Shown here one piece after another: positions 51,381-62,609 of a stretch of DNA of 64,000 nt (positions are counted from its first letter, which is position 1; every line of letters starts with the position of its first letter). Both the position numbers and the translations under genes were made by a program. A model generated the notes under the pieces. It was not told the DNA's origin and ran no database searches. It saw only the letters and a program-made list of their open reading frames with translations. The DNA is taken from positions 9,656,962-9,720,961 of the forward strand of contig NW_004454224.1 in NCBI RefSeq assembly GCF_000283155.1, read 5' to 3'. This DNA comes from Ceratotherium simum simum (lineage: Eukaryota > Chordata > Mammalia > Perissodactyla > Rhinocerotidae).

Positions 51381-51829
51381 TGTGTGATGGTTAATTTTAT
51401 GTGTCAACTTGACTGGATCAACGAGTACCCAGATATTTGGCTAAATATTATTTCTGGGTGTGTCGGTGAGGGTGTTTCCAGATGAAACTAACATTTGAAT
51501 CAGTGGAGTGAAGCAAATTGCCCTCCCTAATGTGAGTGGGCACCGTCCAATCTTTTGAGGGCCTGAATAGAACAACAGGGTGGAAGAAGGAAGAATTCAC
51601 CCCTTCCTGCCTGATTGCTTGAGCTGGACATCGATCTGCCCTTGGTGCTGCTGCTTCTCAGGCCTTCCGACTGAGACAGAATCACACCACTGGCTTTCCT
51701 GGGTCTCCAGCTTGCAGATGCAGATTGTGGGACCTTTCAGTCTCCATAATTGCCTGACCCAATTCCTTTTAATGAATCTCTTCGTTTATATATCCTATTG
51801 GTTCTGTTTCTCCGGAGAACCCTAATACA
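51381..51829 (+). mobile_element. Solo LTR-like element in L1M
   Basis: Starts TGTGTGATGGTTAATTTTATG and ends GAGAACCCTAATACA, with 'TATCCTATTGGTTCTGTTTC' near the end. TG...CA termini and clean L1M sequence on both sides indicate a later insertion. Family not assigned. Confidence 0.65.
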
Positions 51830-53395
51830 CTATCGTTATTTAATTGCTCAAATTGTCCCAGATTTGGCCCTTGGGAGCTCCTTCATGTTGACTCTTGTGT
51901 CCTTCTGAAATGCCCCCATCATGTTTTGAGCACTTCCTTACTTTCTGTCACTGCATGATGTTCCAGACTCATCTTGTGTTATCTCTGCCCCAGCCCTGAA
52001 ATGAACCATTTCTCCAAAGAGCCCTGATTCCTTTTTATTGGAGAATGGAATTTAAGAACCAAGATCTGGGTATTGGCTGTGCTCACTGCTACTAGGGCAT
52101 CATTGCCTCTAGGCCCTCTCAGTGGGTGGAGTAGGAAACATACGTATGCAAACACACATCTATTTATTTCTAGATCTTTCCACCTGTATATATATATTAA
52201 AACCATGAGTTTATACTAATGCCTTTGATTCCAATCCAACCCACAGGGCTCTTCTAGCCTTCCCCTTTTCCTTATTTGTAACTCCTTTCTCTGATGGTGA
52301 GAAATCTGGTTCTCATTATCCATGATATATTACTTATCTACTCAGTACAAGTACTGAGCACATTCAATAGTTTCAGAATTTCTAACCCATACTGCCTGAA
52401 AAACAAATTCACTGATCAGAGTGCAATACTTATGTTGTTCAGTTCTTTCTGTCTTGTGCCTTACAGTGTATAGTCAAAATACTGTTTTCCAAAGTGACTT
52501 AGGTGAGGTTTTTACGTCCCCACTCCCTTCAATGTGGTTATGTTCCTATTTTTAATACAGTTAGCTTCATTTCTTACTGTTTATTTTCATTTTTGTGTCC
52601 CCCCCACCCCAAGCCCGTTCTGGTTGGCTTTATTTATTTATTGTTTTGGGGGGTAGGTAAGACATTAACATGGGCCTAAGAGTCAGAACTATACAAAAAC
52701 TATACTGAGAGAACTGTCACTCTTCCCTCACCCTGTCTAGGCCAGTCCCATTCCCAGATTCTTTCTATCCCAGTCCCACCTACTCCATATAGGCAACAAA
52801 TGTCATTAGTTCTGGTTTATCCTTCCTGTATTTATTTTTGCGCAAATGAACAGATGTATGTATATTTTCTTATAATCTCTTTCTTCTTACATAAAAGATA
52901 GCATAAGATAGGCTCCTAGAAATGACTCCCTGGTGGTTCATAGAGATCGTCCTCATTCTTTTTTACAGTTGCATCCATTGTCTGGATATACCAAACGTAT
53001 TCACCCGTCTCCTATGTATGGTATAGTATGTAAAGGGTGTTTCAGTTATTTGCAATTATAAACAATGCTTCAATAAATAATCTTGTGCATATGTATTTTC
53101 ATATTATTGGAGGAATATCTTTAGGGTGAATTCCTAGAAGTGGCATTGCTGGACCAAAAGGTAAATACATATGTAGCTTTGTTTGACATTGCCAAATTTC
53201 CCAACAGAAGGGTTGTACCAGTTTGCATTTCCATTGGCAACATATGAGAGGGTCTGTTTCCCCACAGCCTTGCCAATAGAATGTGTTGTCATGTTGTTTC
53301 ATTTTTGACGGTCTGATAGGTGAGAAATGGTATTTCGGTATTGATTTAATTTGCATTTACGTAATTTTGTGTCTGAACATTTTTTCATACATTTA

Positions 53396-53699
53396 TTTAT
53401 TTATTTATTTATTGTGAGGAAGATCAGCCCTGAGCTAACATCCATGCTAATCCTCCTCTTTTTGCTGAGGAAGACCGGCTCTGAGCTAACATCTATTGCT
53501 AATCCTCCTCCTTTTTTTTTTCCCCCAAAGCCCCAGTAGACAGTTGTATGTCATAGTTGCACATCCTTCTAGTTGCTGTACGTGGGATGCTGCCTCAGCA
53601 TGGCCGGAGAAGCAGTGTGCCAGTGGGCGCCAGGGATCCGAACCCAGGCTACCAGTAGTGGAGCGCGTGCACTTAACCGCTAAGCCACGGGGCCAGCCC
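53396..53699 (-). mobile_element. ERE SINE, long B type
   Basis: Reverse element with a (TTTA)n tail complement. Perfect 14-bp target duplication TTTTCATACATTTA at 53,382-53,395 and 53,700-53,713. Confidence 0.94.
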
Positions 53700-53940
53700 T
53701 TTTCATACATTTAAAGCAGCTTTTTATGTCTTATTTTCTGTGAATTTTCTGTTCACATCTTTTCTCCATTTTTTAAAATCAGAGTTTTGGTCCTTGGTCC
53801 CTCAATTTGTAATAGTTCTTTCTATATTAAGGATATACGTTGAAAAATTTTCTCCTAGTTTGTCAGATGTCTTTGTGTGTTTGTTTATTTATTTAGAAGT
53901 TGTGGGGAGCTTTTACTTTGTATTTTATATATAATGTTTC

Positions 53941-54295
53941 TATCGTTGGAGTGTTTTATAGTGATCAAATATTACATGGGATAATTTCAACTGCAAATAA
54001 AATGCTCCTCTTCTAAAGGCTTTAAAATAAAGGGCATTTATTATTTCATATAACAAGAAGTTCCAGTTGGTGGAGAATTCCTCTGATAATTAAGTGGTTT
54101 AGTAATGTCATCAAAGACCTAGCATTTTCTTATCTTTCTTCTCTGACATTCTCTAGTGTTTCTGTTCTTGGTAAGATACTGGCATTAGGACTAAGATACA
54201 TGTGTATAAGACTAAGATATATATATAAGACATATATATTATATATAATATTGATATATTATATATACATATTAATTATATAATTATATATATAA
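53941..54295. repeat. AT-rich region with TA microsatellite
   Basis: 53,941-54,190 is unassigned AT-rich DNA. 54,215-54,295 is a degenerate (TA)n microsatellite, dense with TATATA. Confidence 0.7.
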
Positions 54296-54436
54296 TCTTC
54301 CTCTATTTTGTATGTGGGTCGCTGCCACAGCATGGCCGACGAGTGGTAAAGGTCCACGCCCAGGATCCAAACTTGCAAACTCAGGCCACCAAAGTGGAGC
54401 ACGCTGAACTTAACTACTACACCATGGAGCTGGCCC
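54296..54436 (-). mobile_element. ERE SINE fragment, A type
   Basis: Reverse-oriented head half only (GGATCCAAACTTGCAAACTC up to GGAGCTGGCCC). Its tail side abuts the TA microsatellite. No target duplication seen. Confidence 0.85.
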
Positions 54437-56114
54437 TCTTTGCTGTTTTAATTTGCATTTCCCTGATGACATATGATGTGGAGCAACTTTTCATATGCTT
54501 ATGTACCATCTATAGATCTTCTTTCACGAGATGTGTGTTAGGGTCTTTGGCCCATTTTTTAATTGGGTTTTTTTTGTTTTCTTATCATTGAGTTTTAAGA
54601 GTTCTTTGTATATTTTGGATAACAATCCTTTATCAGGTGTGTCTTTTGCAAATATTTTCTCCCAGTCTGTGGCTTGTCTTCTCATTCTCTTGATATTGTC
54701 TTTTACAGAGCAGAAGATTTTCATTTTAATTAAGTCCAGCTTATCAATTCTTTCTTTCATGAGTCATGCCTTTGGCGTGATATTTAAAAAGTCACAGCCT
54801 TACTGCTTAAGCGAATACAATGTTATATGTCAATTATATCTCAATAAAAGTGGAGGAAAAAAAGTCATAGCCAAACCCAAGGTCATCTAGATTTTCTCTA
54901 ATGTTATCTTCTAGGAGGTTTATAGTTTTGTGTTTTCATTTAGGTCTATGATCCATTTTCAGTTAACTTTTTTGTGAAAAGTGTAAGGTCTGTGTCTAGA
55001 TTCTTTTTTTTTTTTTTTTGCATGTGTGCAATATTTTGTTTCTTTGGATTCATGGTTGTTTTTTCCAGGGGGGAATTTTCCTCAGTTGATATCGAGTTGT
55101 TCCAGCACCATTTGTTGAAAAGACTATCTTTTCTCCATTGTATTGCCTTTGTTCCTTTATTGAAGATCAGTTGACTATCTGTAGATATATTTCTGGGCTC
55201 TCTATTCTGTTTCATTGATCTATTTGTCTATTCTTTTGCCAATACTACACTGTCTTGATTACTTTTTAGTGAGTCCTGAAATCGGGTAGTGTCAGTCCTC
55301 GAACTTTGTTCTTGTCCTTCAATATTATATTGGCTATTCCGGGTCTTTTGCCTCTCCATATAAACTTTAGAATCAGCTTGTTGATATCCACAAAATAACT
55401 TGCTGCAATTTTGAATGGAATTGCACTGAATCTATAGATCAAGTTGAGGAAGAACTGATATCTTGACAATATTGAGTATTCCTATCCATGAACATGGAAT
55501 CTCTCATTTATGTAGTTCTTTAATTTCTTTCATAAGAGTTTTATAGTTTTCCTCATATAGATCTTGTACATATTGTGTTAGATTTATACCTAAGTATTTC
55601 ATTTCGGGAGATGCTAATGTAAATGATTTTGTGTTTTTAATTTCAAATTCCACTTGTTCATTGCTGGCATATAGGAAAGCAATTGACTTTTGTATATTAA
55701 CTTTGTATCCTACAATCTTGCTATAATCACTTATTAGTTCCAGGATTTTTTTGTGAATTCTTTCAGATTTTCCTCATAGATGATCATAATAATCTGCAAA
55801 CAAAGATGGTTTTATTTCTTCCTTCCAAATCTGTATCCTTATTTCCCTTTCTTGTCTTATTGCATTAGCTAGGACTTCTGGTACAGTGGTGAAAAGCAGT
55901 GGTGAGAGGGAACATCCTCGCCTTGTTCCTGATTATAATAGGAAAGCTTTGAGTTTCTCACCATTAAGTATGATGTTAGCTAGTTTTTTTGTGGATATTC
56001 TTTGTCAAGTTGAGGAAGTTTCCTTCTATTCCTAGTTTACTGAGAGTTTTCACCATGAATGGGTGTCGGATTTTGTCAAATGCTTTCTCTGCATCTACAT
56101 GTGATTTTATTTTT
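54437..56114 (-). mobile_element. L1 ORF2 remnant, antisense, RT region
   Basis: Antisense L1 ORF2 from its 3' end toward the RT. Near 56,055-56,100 the minus strand encodes the L1 RT block DAEKAFDKIRHPFM. Frames are broken, so it is inactive. It breaks off at about 56,114. Confidence 0.85.
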
Positions 56115-57575
56115 AAGCCTGGCTTCCCAGGCGTTGCCCCTAAGTCAGGGGAGCCTATTGTTCAGCCACTGTTTGGTCAGAGGTTGTGTTTAGCCCCTGT
56201 GTTGGTGAGGCTCCTGCCCTGTGTTGATGGGTCTGTATGTGGCTTGAGGAATGTTTTCAAATCTGCCCCATGTCCTGCTCTGACTGTTCTGAGTGGGTGC
56301 AGCTTAGTACCTGTGCACAGCCTTCCCAACCTCCAGGGTGGTCTGTGATCCAAGGAAGTTCTCTTCTTGGCTGTCTCCTTCTGATTCTCTCTGTTAAATT
56401 TCTGGTTACCCTGCCATTTTATTTGTTGCTACTAGTGTCAAGGAGTTATGAATACCTTCTTAATTGCTCTCCACCAAGATCTCCACTGCGCTCAATAATG
56501 TTAAAAGATATTGTTCCAAATAAAGTTAATTCCTTCAGGCAGAGCTATGGAGCTCTTCATCCTCATGGCCTGCCTTTCCACCTGGGCAGAACCTCTGCCC
56601 CACCCTATAGAAACTGGAGGTGGGGAAGCAGCTGATCATCTATGAGTAAGACCCCTGCTCTCCAAGCTGGTAGGGGTGGGAGAACAGCCTCTGATCTTCT
56701 TGACTTTTCCTTTCTGGCATGGAATCTATGTCCTAAGAAAGAGGTGGCATATGAGCCATGGGAATCTGGTATTTTAGGCCTGTCTTGCCTGGAGTAGAGA
56801 TTCTTCCCTACAGCTGTGGGTCACATGGGGGAAAAGATGACCAGTCTTCCTTTGCTGCACCTGCCTGGAATAGAGCTTCCAGGATGAGGGGCTGAGAAAC
56901 ATGGATAGCCTGCCCCTCCTGGGGTGAAACCTTAGCTCTACACTGGGAAATGGGAATTGGGGTGGGAGAGGGAAACCCCTGTTTTCTTGGCTGCACAGCC
57001 TGGAGTACAGTGCTTGGAGTGGAGCTTCTGTGAGACAGAAGGGGGAGTGGGAGGGAGGAGAAAGGAGTGGGTTGAGGCTCAAATGCCACAGACTCTCACT
57101 GTTCTTACCAAGCTTTCCTTGAATAAATGCTTCTGCATTTGCTGGATCTGCCTTTAGAATAATTTCCAGACTTTAAATAATTGTTTTTGGTTTTTTTTGT
57201 GTGTGTGTGAGGAAGATCAGCCCTGAGCTAACATCTGTGCTAATCCTCCTCTTTTTGCTGAGGAAGACCAGCTCTGAGCCAACATCTACTGCCAATCCTC
57301 CTCCTTTTTTTTTTTCCCCCAAAGCCCCAGTAGATAGTTGTATGTCATAGTTGCACATCCTTCTAGTTGCTGTATGTGGGAAGCGGCCTCAGCATGGCCG
57401 GAGAAGCGGTGCGTCGGTGCGCACCTGGGATCCGAACCCGGGCTGCCAGTAGCGGAGCGTGCGCACTCAACTGCTAAGCCATGGGGCCGGCCCAATAATT
57501 GGGTTTTAAAAAATAATTTTTTCCAGTTAAATGGTTATTTTGTTGGAGATAGGTTCTACTGAGCTCCTCACTCTG
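56115..57575 (-). other. Unassigned 1.1-kb block within L1 DNA, possibly an L1 5'UTR
   Basis: The L1 ORF2 text stops abruptly and GC-richer DNA follows to 57,176, then an ERE, then about 80 bp more. It contains repeated 'GCCTGGAGTAGAG' / 'GCCTGGAATAGAG' / 'GCCTGGAGTACAG' phrases at irregular spacing. On the minus strand the far end reads AGATGACAGAGTGAGGAGC, reminiscent of an L1 5' start. I cannot identify it firmly. Confidence 0.4.
57184..57493 (-). mobile_element. ERE SINE, long B type
   Basis: Reverse element with both tails, head complement GGGGCCGGCCC. Short target duplication AATAATTG at 57,176-57,183 and 57,494-57,501. Confidence 0.93.
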
Positions 57576-58027
57576 TCATCTGAAAATTGAGCTTAAGATT
57601 TAAGAAAATATCTTTTTCCACTGGTTATTTTCCTCTTGCCATTTCTTATTTGTTATATTTGTGCTTTCCTCCTTTTTTCTTGAACAAGTTAGCTAGTGGT
57701 TTGTCTATTTGTTAATTTTTCCAAAAATACAGGTCTAATTTCTATTCTCTACTGCATTAATCTTTGCTTTTAGCTTTATTCTTTCTCTCTTTGTACTTTC
57801 TTTTGGTTTATTTTATTCTTTTTCTAGTTTTATTTGAGCTGGGAATTAAATTCATTTCTTTTTATTCTTTTATTTTTAATGATAAGTGTTTAGTGCTATG
57901 AATTTTCCTCTGATCACTGCTTTAAATGTATCTCATAGAGTCTGATATGTAGTATTTTCACTATTATTATTTTTTAGAAATTTTGTATTCCAGTTTGTTT
58001 TCTTTTTTCTTTCTTTCTTTTTAACAT

Positions 58028-58230
58028 TTTTTTTTAAATTTTATTTATTTATTTTTTCCCCCAAAGCCCCAGTAGATAGTTGTATGTCATAGCTGCACAT
58101 CCTTCTAGTTGCTGTACGTGGGACGCAGCCTCAGCACGGAGAAGCAGTGTGTCGGTGTGCGCTGGGGATCCAAACACCGGCCACCAGCAGCGGAGCGCGC
58201 ACACTTAACCGCTAAGCCACAGGCCGGCCC
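58028..58230 (-). mobile_element. ERE SINE, short B type, nested in another ERE tail
   Basis: Reverse short B element lying inside the T/C-rich tail region of the ERE at 58,264. TTTCTTTCTTTC runs lie on both sides (58,003-58,027 and 58,231-58,263). Confidence 0.9.
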
Positions 58231-58263
58231 TTTCTTTCTTTCTTTCTTTCTTTTTCTTTTTTT

Positions 58264-58509
58264 GTGAGGAAGATCAGCCCTGAGCTAACATCCAATGTCA
58301 ATCCTCCTCCTTTTTTTTTTTTTTTTTGCTGAGGAAGATTGGCCCTGGGCTAACATCTGTGCCCATCTTCCTCTACTTTGTGTGGGACACCGCCACAGCA
58401 TGGCTTCACAAGCGGTGCGTCTGTGCGGCCCGGGATCCAAACCTGCTAACCCTGGGGCCACCGAAGGGGAGCACGTGCACTTAAACGCTGCACCACTGGC
58501 CGGCTCCCT
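58264..58509 (-). mobile_element. ERE SINE, A type, host of the nested copy
   Basis: Reverse A-type element. Its target duplication, CCAGTTTGTTTTC (57,990-58,002) and CCAGTTGGTTTTC (58,510-58,522), encloses both this ERE and the one at 58,028. This shows that the other arrived later, in the tail. Confidence 0.92.
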
Positions 58510-58665
58510 CCAGTTGGTTTTCACCTAATTAATTTTGTTTTTGTCTCCGCTAATAATTTCTCATTTCATTACACTGTGCTCAGAGAATATCATTTATAAT
58601 ATTTCTACTTTATTGAACATGCCGATCATTTCTTTGTGACCTCAGATATGATTAATTTTTTGTGG

Positions 58666-58724
58666 ATATTTTGTTTCCTTGGATTCATGGTTGTTTTTTC
58701 CAGGGGGAATTTTCCTCAGTAGAT
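58666..58724. repeat. 60-bp segment shared with 55,031-55,090
   Basis: A near-identical copy ('TTGGATTCATGGTTGTTTTT', then 'CCAGGGGGAATTTTCCTCAG') of the segment at 55,031-55,090. Each lies in a different L1-derived context. Confidence 0.85.
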
Positions 58725-59560
58725 GTATGTTGGATTTTATTTTGTGATTCTTTGTTCTTTAATAGTCGCTCCATATGGATCCATTAATCTTGTTCATTTT
58801 TGTGGTATTGGGATGTTTTACAAGATTCCTAGTTCAAGAGCACGCTCTTACGTCAATATAGCAAAGTCCAGATATTTTAGTGGATTTTTATTTGTTTTTT
58901 TGGTGGGGGGGGCGGGGTTTGTGGCCTCCGATTTTCTTGTTTCTTTTTAGTCTTGCAAGACCCTAAATTATTCCCTTTTGCTTTTTCCCCCTTCATCAGT
59001 CAATTGCCAGGACGCCTCTCACTAATTTTGGCCTTTTTCCCCGCTCTCCCAGAATCTATGCATTTTAAAGACTGACCCTTCAAATCCCAGATACTTTCAA
59101 GTTCCTTCCTTGTAGTCTAAGCTCTGCTCTCCCAGGGCATTTTCCCAGGATTTTCAGACTGTGGAAGGACTTGGTCTTTCAGAGGGAGGTTCTAGATCAA
59201 CCTTGGGCCCCACTGCCAACTCCCCTCTTTCCTCTTCCCGGGTTTTCTCGGCAGAGAGCCTGTGCAGGGCAGGGTGAGGCAGGGGCGCGGGAGGTCCGCG
59301 CTGTAATTCCGTGTGTTTTCTTTTTATTTACAGTTATTCTAAAGTTTACAGTCTCTACTTTCAAGTTTGTTGACGCTGTGGTTTTGGCAGAGTTATTTCC
59401 CAGTCTTCTTGTTCTGATTTGTTTTGGGGAGAAACCTTGGGAGATGGGGAACTAGCAGCCGCTGTGGCCCTCGGTACCCGGAAGTCCCTCTACTCTTCCT
59501 TTGTAAGGTTTTAAGACGGAGCTTAGCTCGTTAGCTTGTATCCTTTCTTATTTTTAATAC
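58725..59560. other. Unassigned block inside antisense L1 region
   Basis: The text is not recognisably L1. A locally GC-rich stretch (59,190-59,320) ends in GGGGCGCGGGAGGTCCGCGC. Near 59,450-59,490 the text 'CTAGCAGCCGCTGTGGCCC' and 'GGTACCCGGAAGTCCC' occurs. No exon or RNA gene is supported. Confidence 0.4.
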
Positions 59561-60385
59561 ATGCATTTGAGGTCACAAATCCTCTCTAAGAATTATCAGC
59601 TGTCCTCAACTTTGACATATAATAGTTTCATTATGATTGCAATCTGAAACAACACTAACCTATAATGGATTTTCTAATTTCCGTCAAGGTATTTTACCTT
59701 GACTCATAAGTTTCAGAAAATGTTTCTTAATTTTAAAACACGTAGGATTTTTTTCTATTTATCTGTTTGTGGGCAATGTTTAACTTAATTGTATTGTGAT
59801 CAAAAAACACAGACTGAATGATTTTCATTTTTTGAAATTAGTTGAGTTGCCTTATGGTCTAGAATTTGATCAATTTATTGGAAAATGTTGTGTATGCTAG
59901 TCTGCATTTGTTAGGTGCAGTGCTTCATAATTGTCCACTAGGTCAAATTTGTTAACTATATGCTTCATATCTTTTATATCTTTGTCAATTTTTTTGCCTG
60001 CATGTGCCATCGAGTCTACAAATACAATTGTGATTTGTCTGTTTTTCTTTGTGGTTCTATCCACTTATATATATATTAATATGTCTTTATTGCTTATTGA
60101 TTTTATTTTTTCAGAGTAAATAACTTTAAAATTGCTGTATAGTTTAAAAATCACCATGTAAGCACCCTGTTTCTCTCTAGTGATGCTTGTAGCCTGAAAT
60201 TTATTTTTTCTAATACTAATATGGCTACTCCAGTTTTCTTTTAGTATTTGCCTGATATTTTTTCTATCCTTGTACTTCCAAACTTTTTATATCCTTTTGT
60301 TTTGTATGTATCTTTTATAAATAGCATGCAGTGCTAATACTATTTTACAAATAGTATTATTAGTTAGCATAGTATAAATTATGCT
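59561..60385 (-). mobile_element. L1 remnant, antisense
   Basis: Antisense ORF2-like text ('GATCAATTTATTGGAAAATG', 'ATGGCTACTCCAGTTTTCTTT'). Diverged and AT-rich. Confidence 0.65.
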
Positions 60386-60389
60386 GTGA

Positions 60390-60825
60390 TGAATGTGGTA
60401 GGCAGAATAATGACCTCCCAAAGATGTCTACATCTCAGTTCCTGGGACTTGGGAACATATTATCTCATGTGGCAAACGGGACTTTGCAGATGTGATTAAA
60501 TTAAGGATCCTGAGATGGGGAGATTATCCTGGATTATCTAGATGAGCCCAGTGTATTCTCAAGGGTCCTTAAACATAGAAGAGAGGTCAGAGGCAGAGAT
60601 TTGAAGATGCTGTACTGCTGTCTTTGAAGATGGAGGAAGGAGGCCACGAGCCAAGGAATGCAGGTGCCCCCACATGGAGTGAAACCTTGCTGACACCTTG
60701 ATTTTAGCAGAATGAGACCCATTTTGGATTTCTGACTTCCAGAACTGTAAGATAATAGATTTGTATGATTTTAAGCTGCTAAATTTGTGAGAATTTGTTA
60801 TAGCAGCAAATAGAGATCCAATACA
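60390..60825 (-). mobile_element. MaLR (MLT1-like) LTR remnant
   Basis: Contains 'GGTAGGCAGAATAATGACC', 'GACTTTGCAGATGTGATTAA', 'GATTATCCTGGATTATCTAG' and 'TTTTAAGCTGCTAAATTTG', a well-known MaLR text. Orientation is less sure than identity. Confidence 0.7.
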
Positions 60826-62600
60826 ATAATAAACAACTCCCAAATTTCAGTGGCTTTCAAAAACCAGTTTATTTCTTGTTCATATTACATGCTCTTTACA
60901 GTTTCGCTTTGGATCTGCTCTATGTCTTCTTTATTCCAGACCCCTGGGGCACACCAGGCCCGGGGCAGATAGAAGAGAAGGGCAAAATGCCCTGGGAGCT
61001 CGGAAAGCTTCTGTGGCATAAACCATTCCTGCTCAAATTCCACTGACTGAAGCAACCACACGGGTAAACATAACACAGGGTAGGAAGTAGAATCATCCTA
61101 GAAGGAGGACCCCTTGTTTTATGGGGAAGGGCCAGCATGTATAAAGGCCTGGGGGAAGGGGGCGGGGTTGACAGAAGAACTGAAAGCAGCTGGTCTAGCG
61201 GGAGGGCGGTGTCGGAGAGTCGGGGCCAGGGATGTGGCTGGAGAGATGAGCAAGGGCAGCTGGTGCAGGGCCTTGTAAGCCATTTATTCATCCAGCACAT
61301 GTGGCCAACATGACCTTACCGCTTACACAGGAGGCTCTGAGTCAGGGCTGGGGGTCTGGGGACAGACAAGGCTGATGAGATCCCTGTTCTGAAGGCACTC
61401 GTGGGAAGAATGCAGGAGAAGTAAGGAAACAAGGAAGCAGGATGACTGCAGACAGTGATCAAATAAGTACCGCAGTTGAGGAGTCTGTATTTTATCAAAA
61501 GGACTATTTTTAAAAGATCACTGCAGCTCTAGCGAGGGCCAAGAGCCCAGGAACTTGGGAGACTGTTTAGGGGACCATTGAGGTAGACAGGCAGGAGATA
61601 ATGCCGCCTTGGCCCAGGGAGGAGGCAGAGGGAGGAGAGGCGGGCATGGATTAGGGAGATAATTTTGAGCTAGAATCCACAAGATTCAGTGGATGTTAGG
61701 GGTGAGAAAGAAGGTAGAAATGCTTCCAGATATGCATCCAAGAGAACACTGCCCAGCAAGGGGAATGAAGGAGCAGCACGGCAGAATCTCACCTAAAAGG
61801 AAACCTACTGCAGGCTTCTACTTACATAAAGTCTAAAGCCAGGCAAGACTAACCTATGCTGATAGAGTCCGGAACAGTGATTAACCTTGCAGGGAGAGGG
61901 CATGCGGGCCGCTGGTAACGCGCTGTTTCTCGACCTGGCTGTTGGCTACACGGGTGTGTTCTGAAAATTCCTCCAGCTACTCATTTCTGATCTGTGCGCT
62001 ATTCTGTCTAGCTGCTGTGCGACAATAAAAGGTTTACTTAAAAACAGTGACTCCCAGTTTTTTCTTATGTTATTTTTGAGCAACTCTTGGTCAGTAGATG
62101 GGGAAACAGAGGAAGGAACCGGTTGGTGGGGGCAGATAATGAGGTGTCTGGAGAAAACAAGAGGAGATGTCCAAGAGGCAGCCAGAGGGATAAGTGTGGA
62201 CTTGGAGCATCAGGGCTGGGAGGAAACTTTAGAGTCCCTGGAGGGATTTGAAGCCAGTGGAATACACGAGGCAATGAAGGGAGCATGGCAGAGGAAAGGG
62301 GCCCAGAACAGGCCTGGAAGGTTGGCTGCCCTCGGGCTCCTGGATCCGTGTTCTATGGCAACTTCTGGCCATGCCCACTCAGGGATCATCGCTACCTTTT
62401 CCATCCTCCCATCTCCTGCCCACCCCACTCCCCTCTGGACGTGGCCTCATACACATCCAGCCAGAGCAGCTTGGAAGCCCCAAGCCTCTGGCTCCTTCTT
62501 CTACTGTGGCCTGCCCTTGGCTGCGTTTCTCTGCTCTCGGTTTTGTCCACTCTCTGGGGCTTCTTGAGGCCTTCAGGGACGGGAGAATCCCTGCCTTTGA
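60826..62600. other. Non-coding DNA with L2-like remnants
   Basis: 61,130-61,640 resembles L2-type segments ('GGTGCAGGGCCTTGTAAGCC', 'ATCACTGCAGCTCTAGCG'). 61,290-61,440 has further L2/MIR text. 61,850-62,050 ends in CAATAAAAGGTTTACTTAAAA and resembles an old L1 3' end. 62,080-62,600 has no recognised content. SPDYC sequence was not found. Confidence 0.45.
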
Positions 62601-62609
62601 AATCCTTCC

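Larger units (their letters stand above)
50061..53940 (-). mobile_element. L1M 3'UTR, antisense, with three later insertions
   Basis: A long antisense L1M 3' end ('TTAGGCTTACAAAAAATTGC', 'GACACTTTTGAAGAGTACTGG', 'GAATTCCTAGAAGTGGCATTG', 'TTTGCATTTCCATTGGCAAC'). Interruptions: an unassigned MER-type repeat (about 50,305-50,640), an LTR (51,381-51,829) and an ERE (53,396-53,699). Confidence 0.75.
57576..58665 (-). mobile_element. L1 ORF2 remnant, antisense, with nested EREs
   Basis: Antisense L1 ORF2 text ('AGTGCTATGAATTTTCCTCTG', 'TAGAAATTTTGTATTCCAG', 'TTTCATTACACTGTGCTCAG'). Two EREs sit between 58,003 and 58,509. Confidence 0.75.

Noticed and set aside
54215..54295. TA-rich run as a possible replication origin or promoter
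   Set aside because: It is a degenerate dinucleotide microsatellite next to a truncated ERE. No other support.
28870..58509. Regularly recurring near-identical ~200-300 bp units, as might suggest a CRISPR or satellite array
   Set aside because: Units occur in both orientations at irregular spacing, each with its own target duplication. That is dispersed SINE insertion, not an array.
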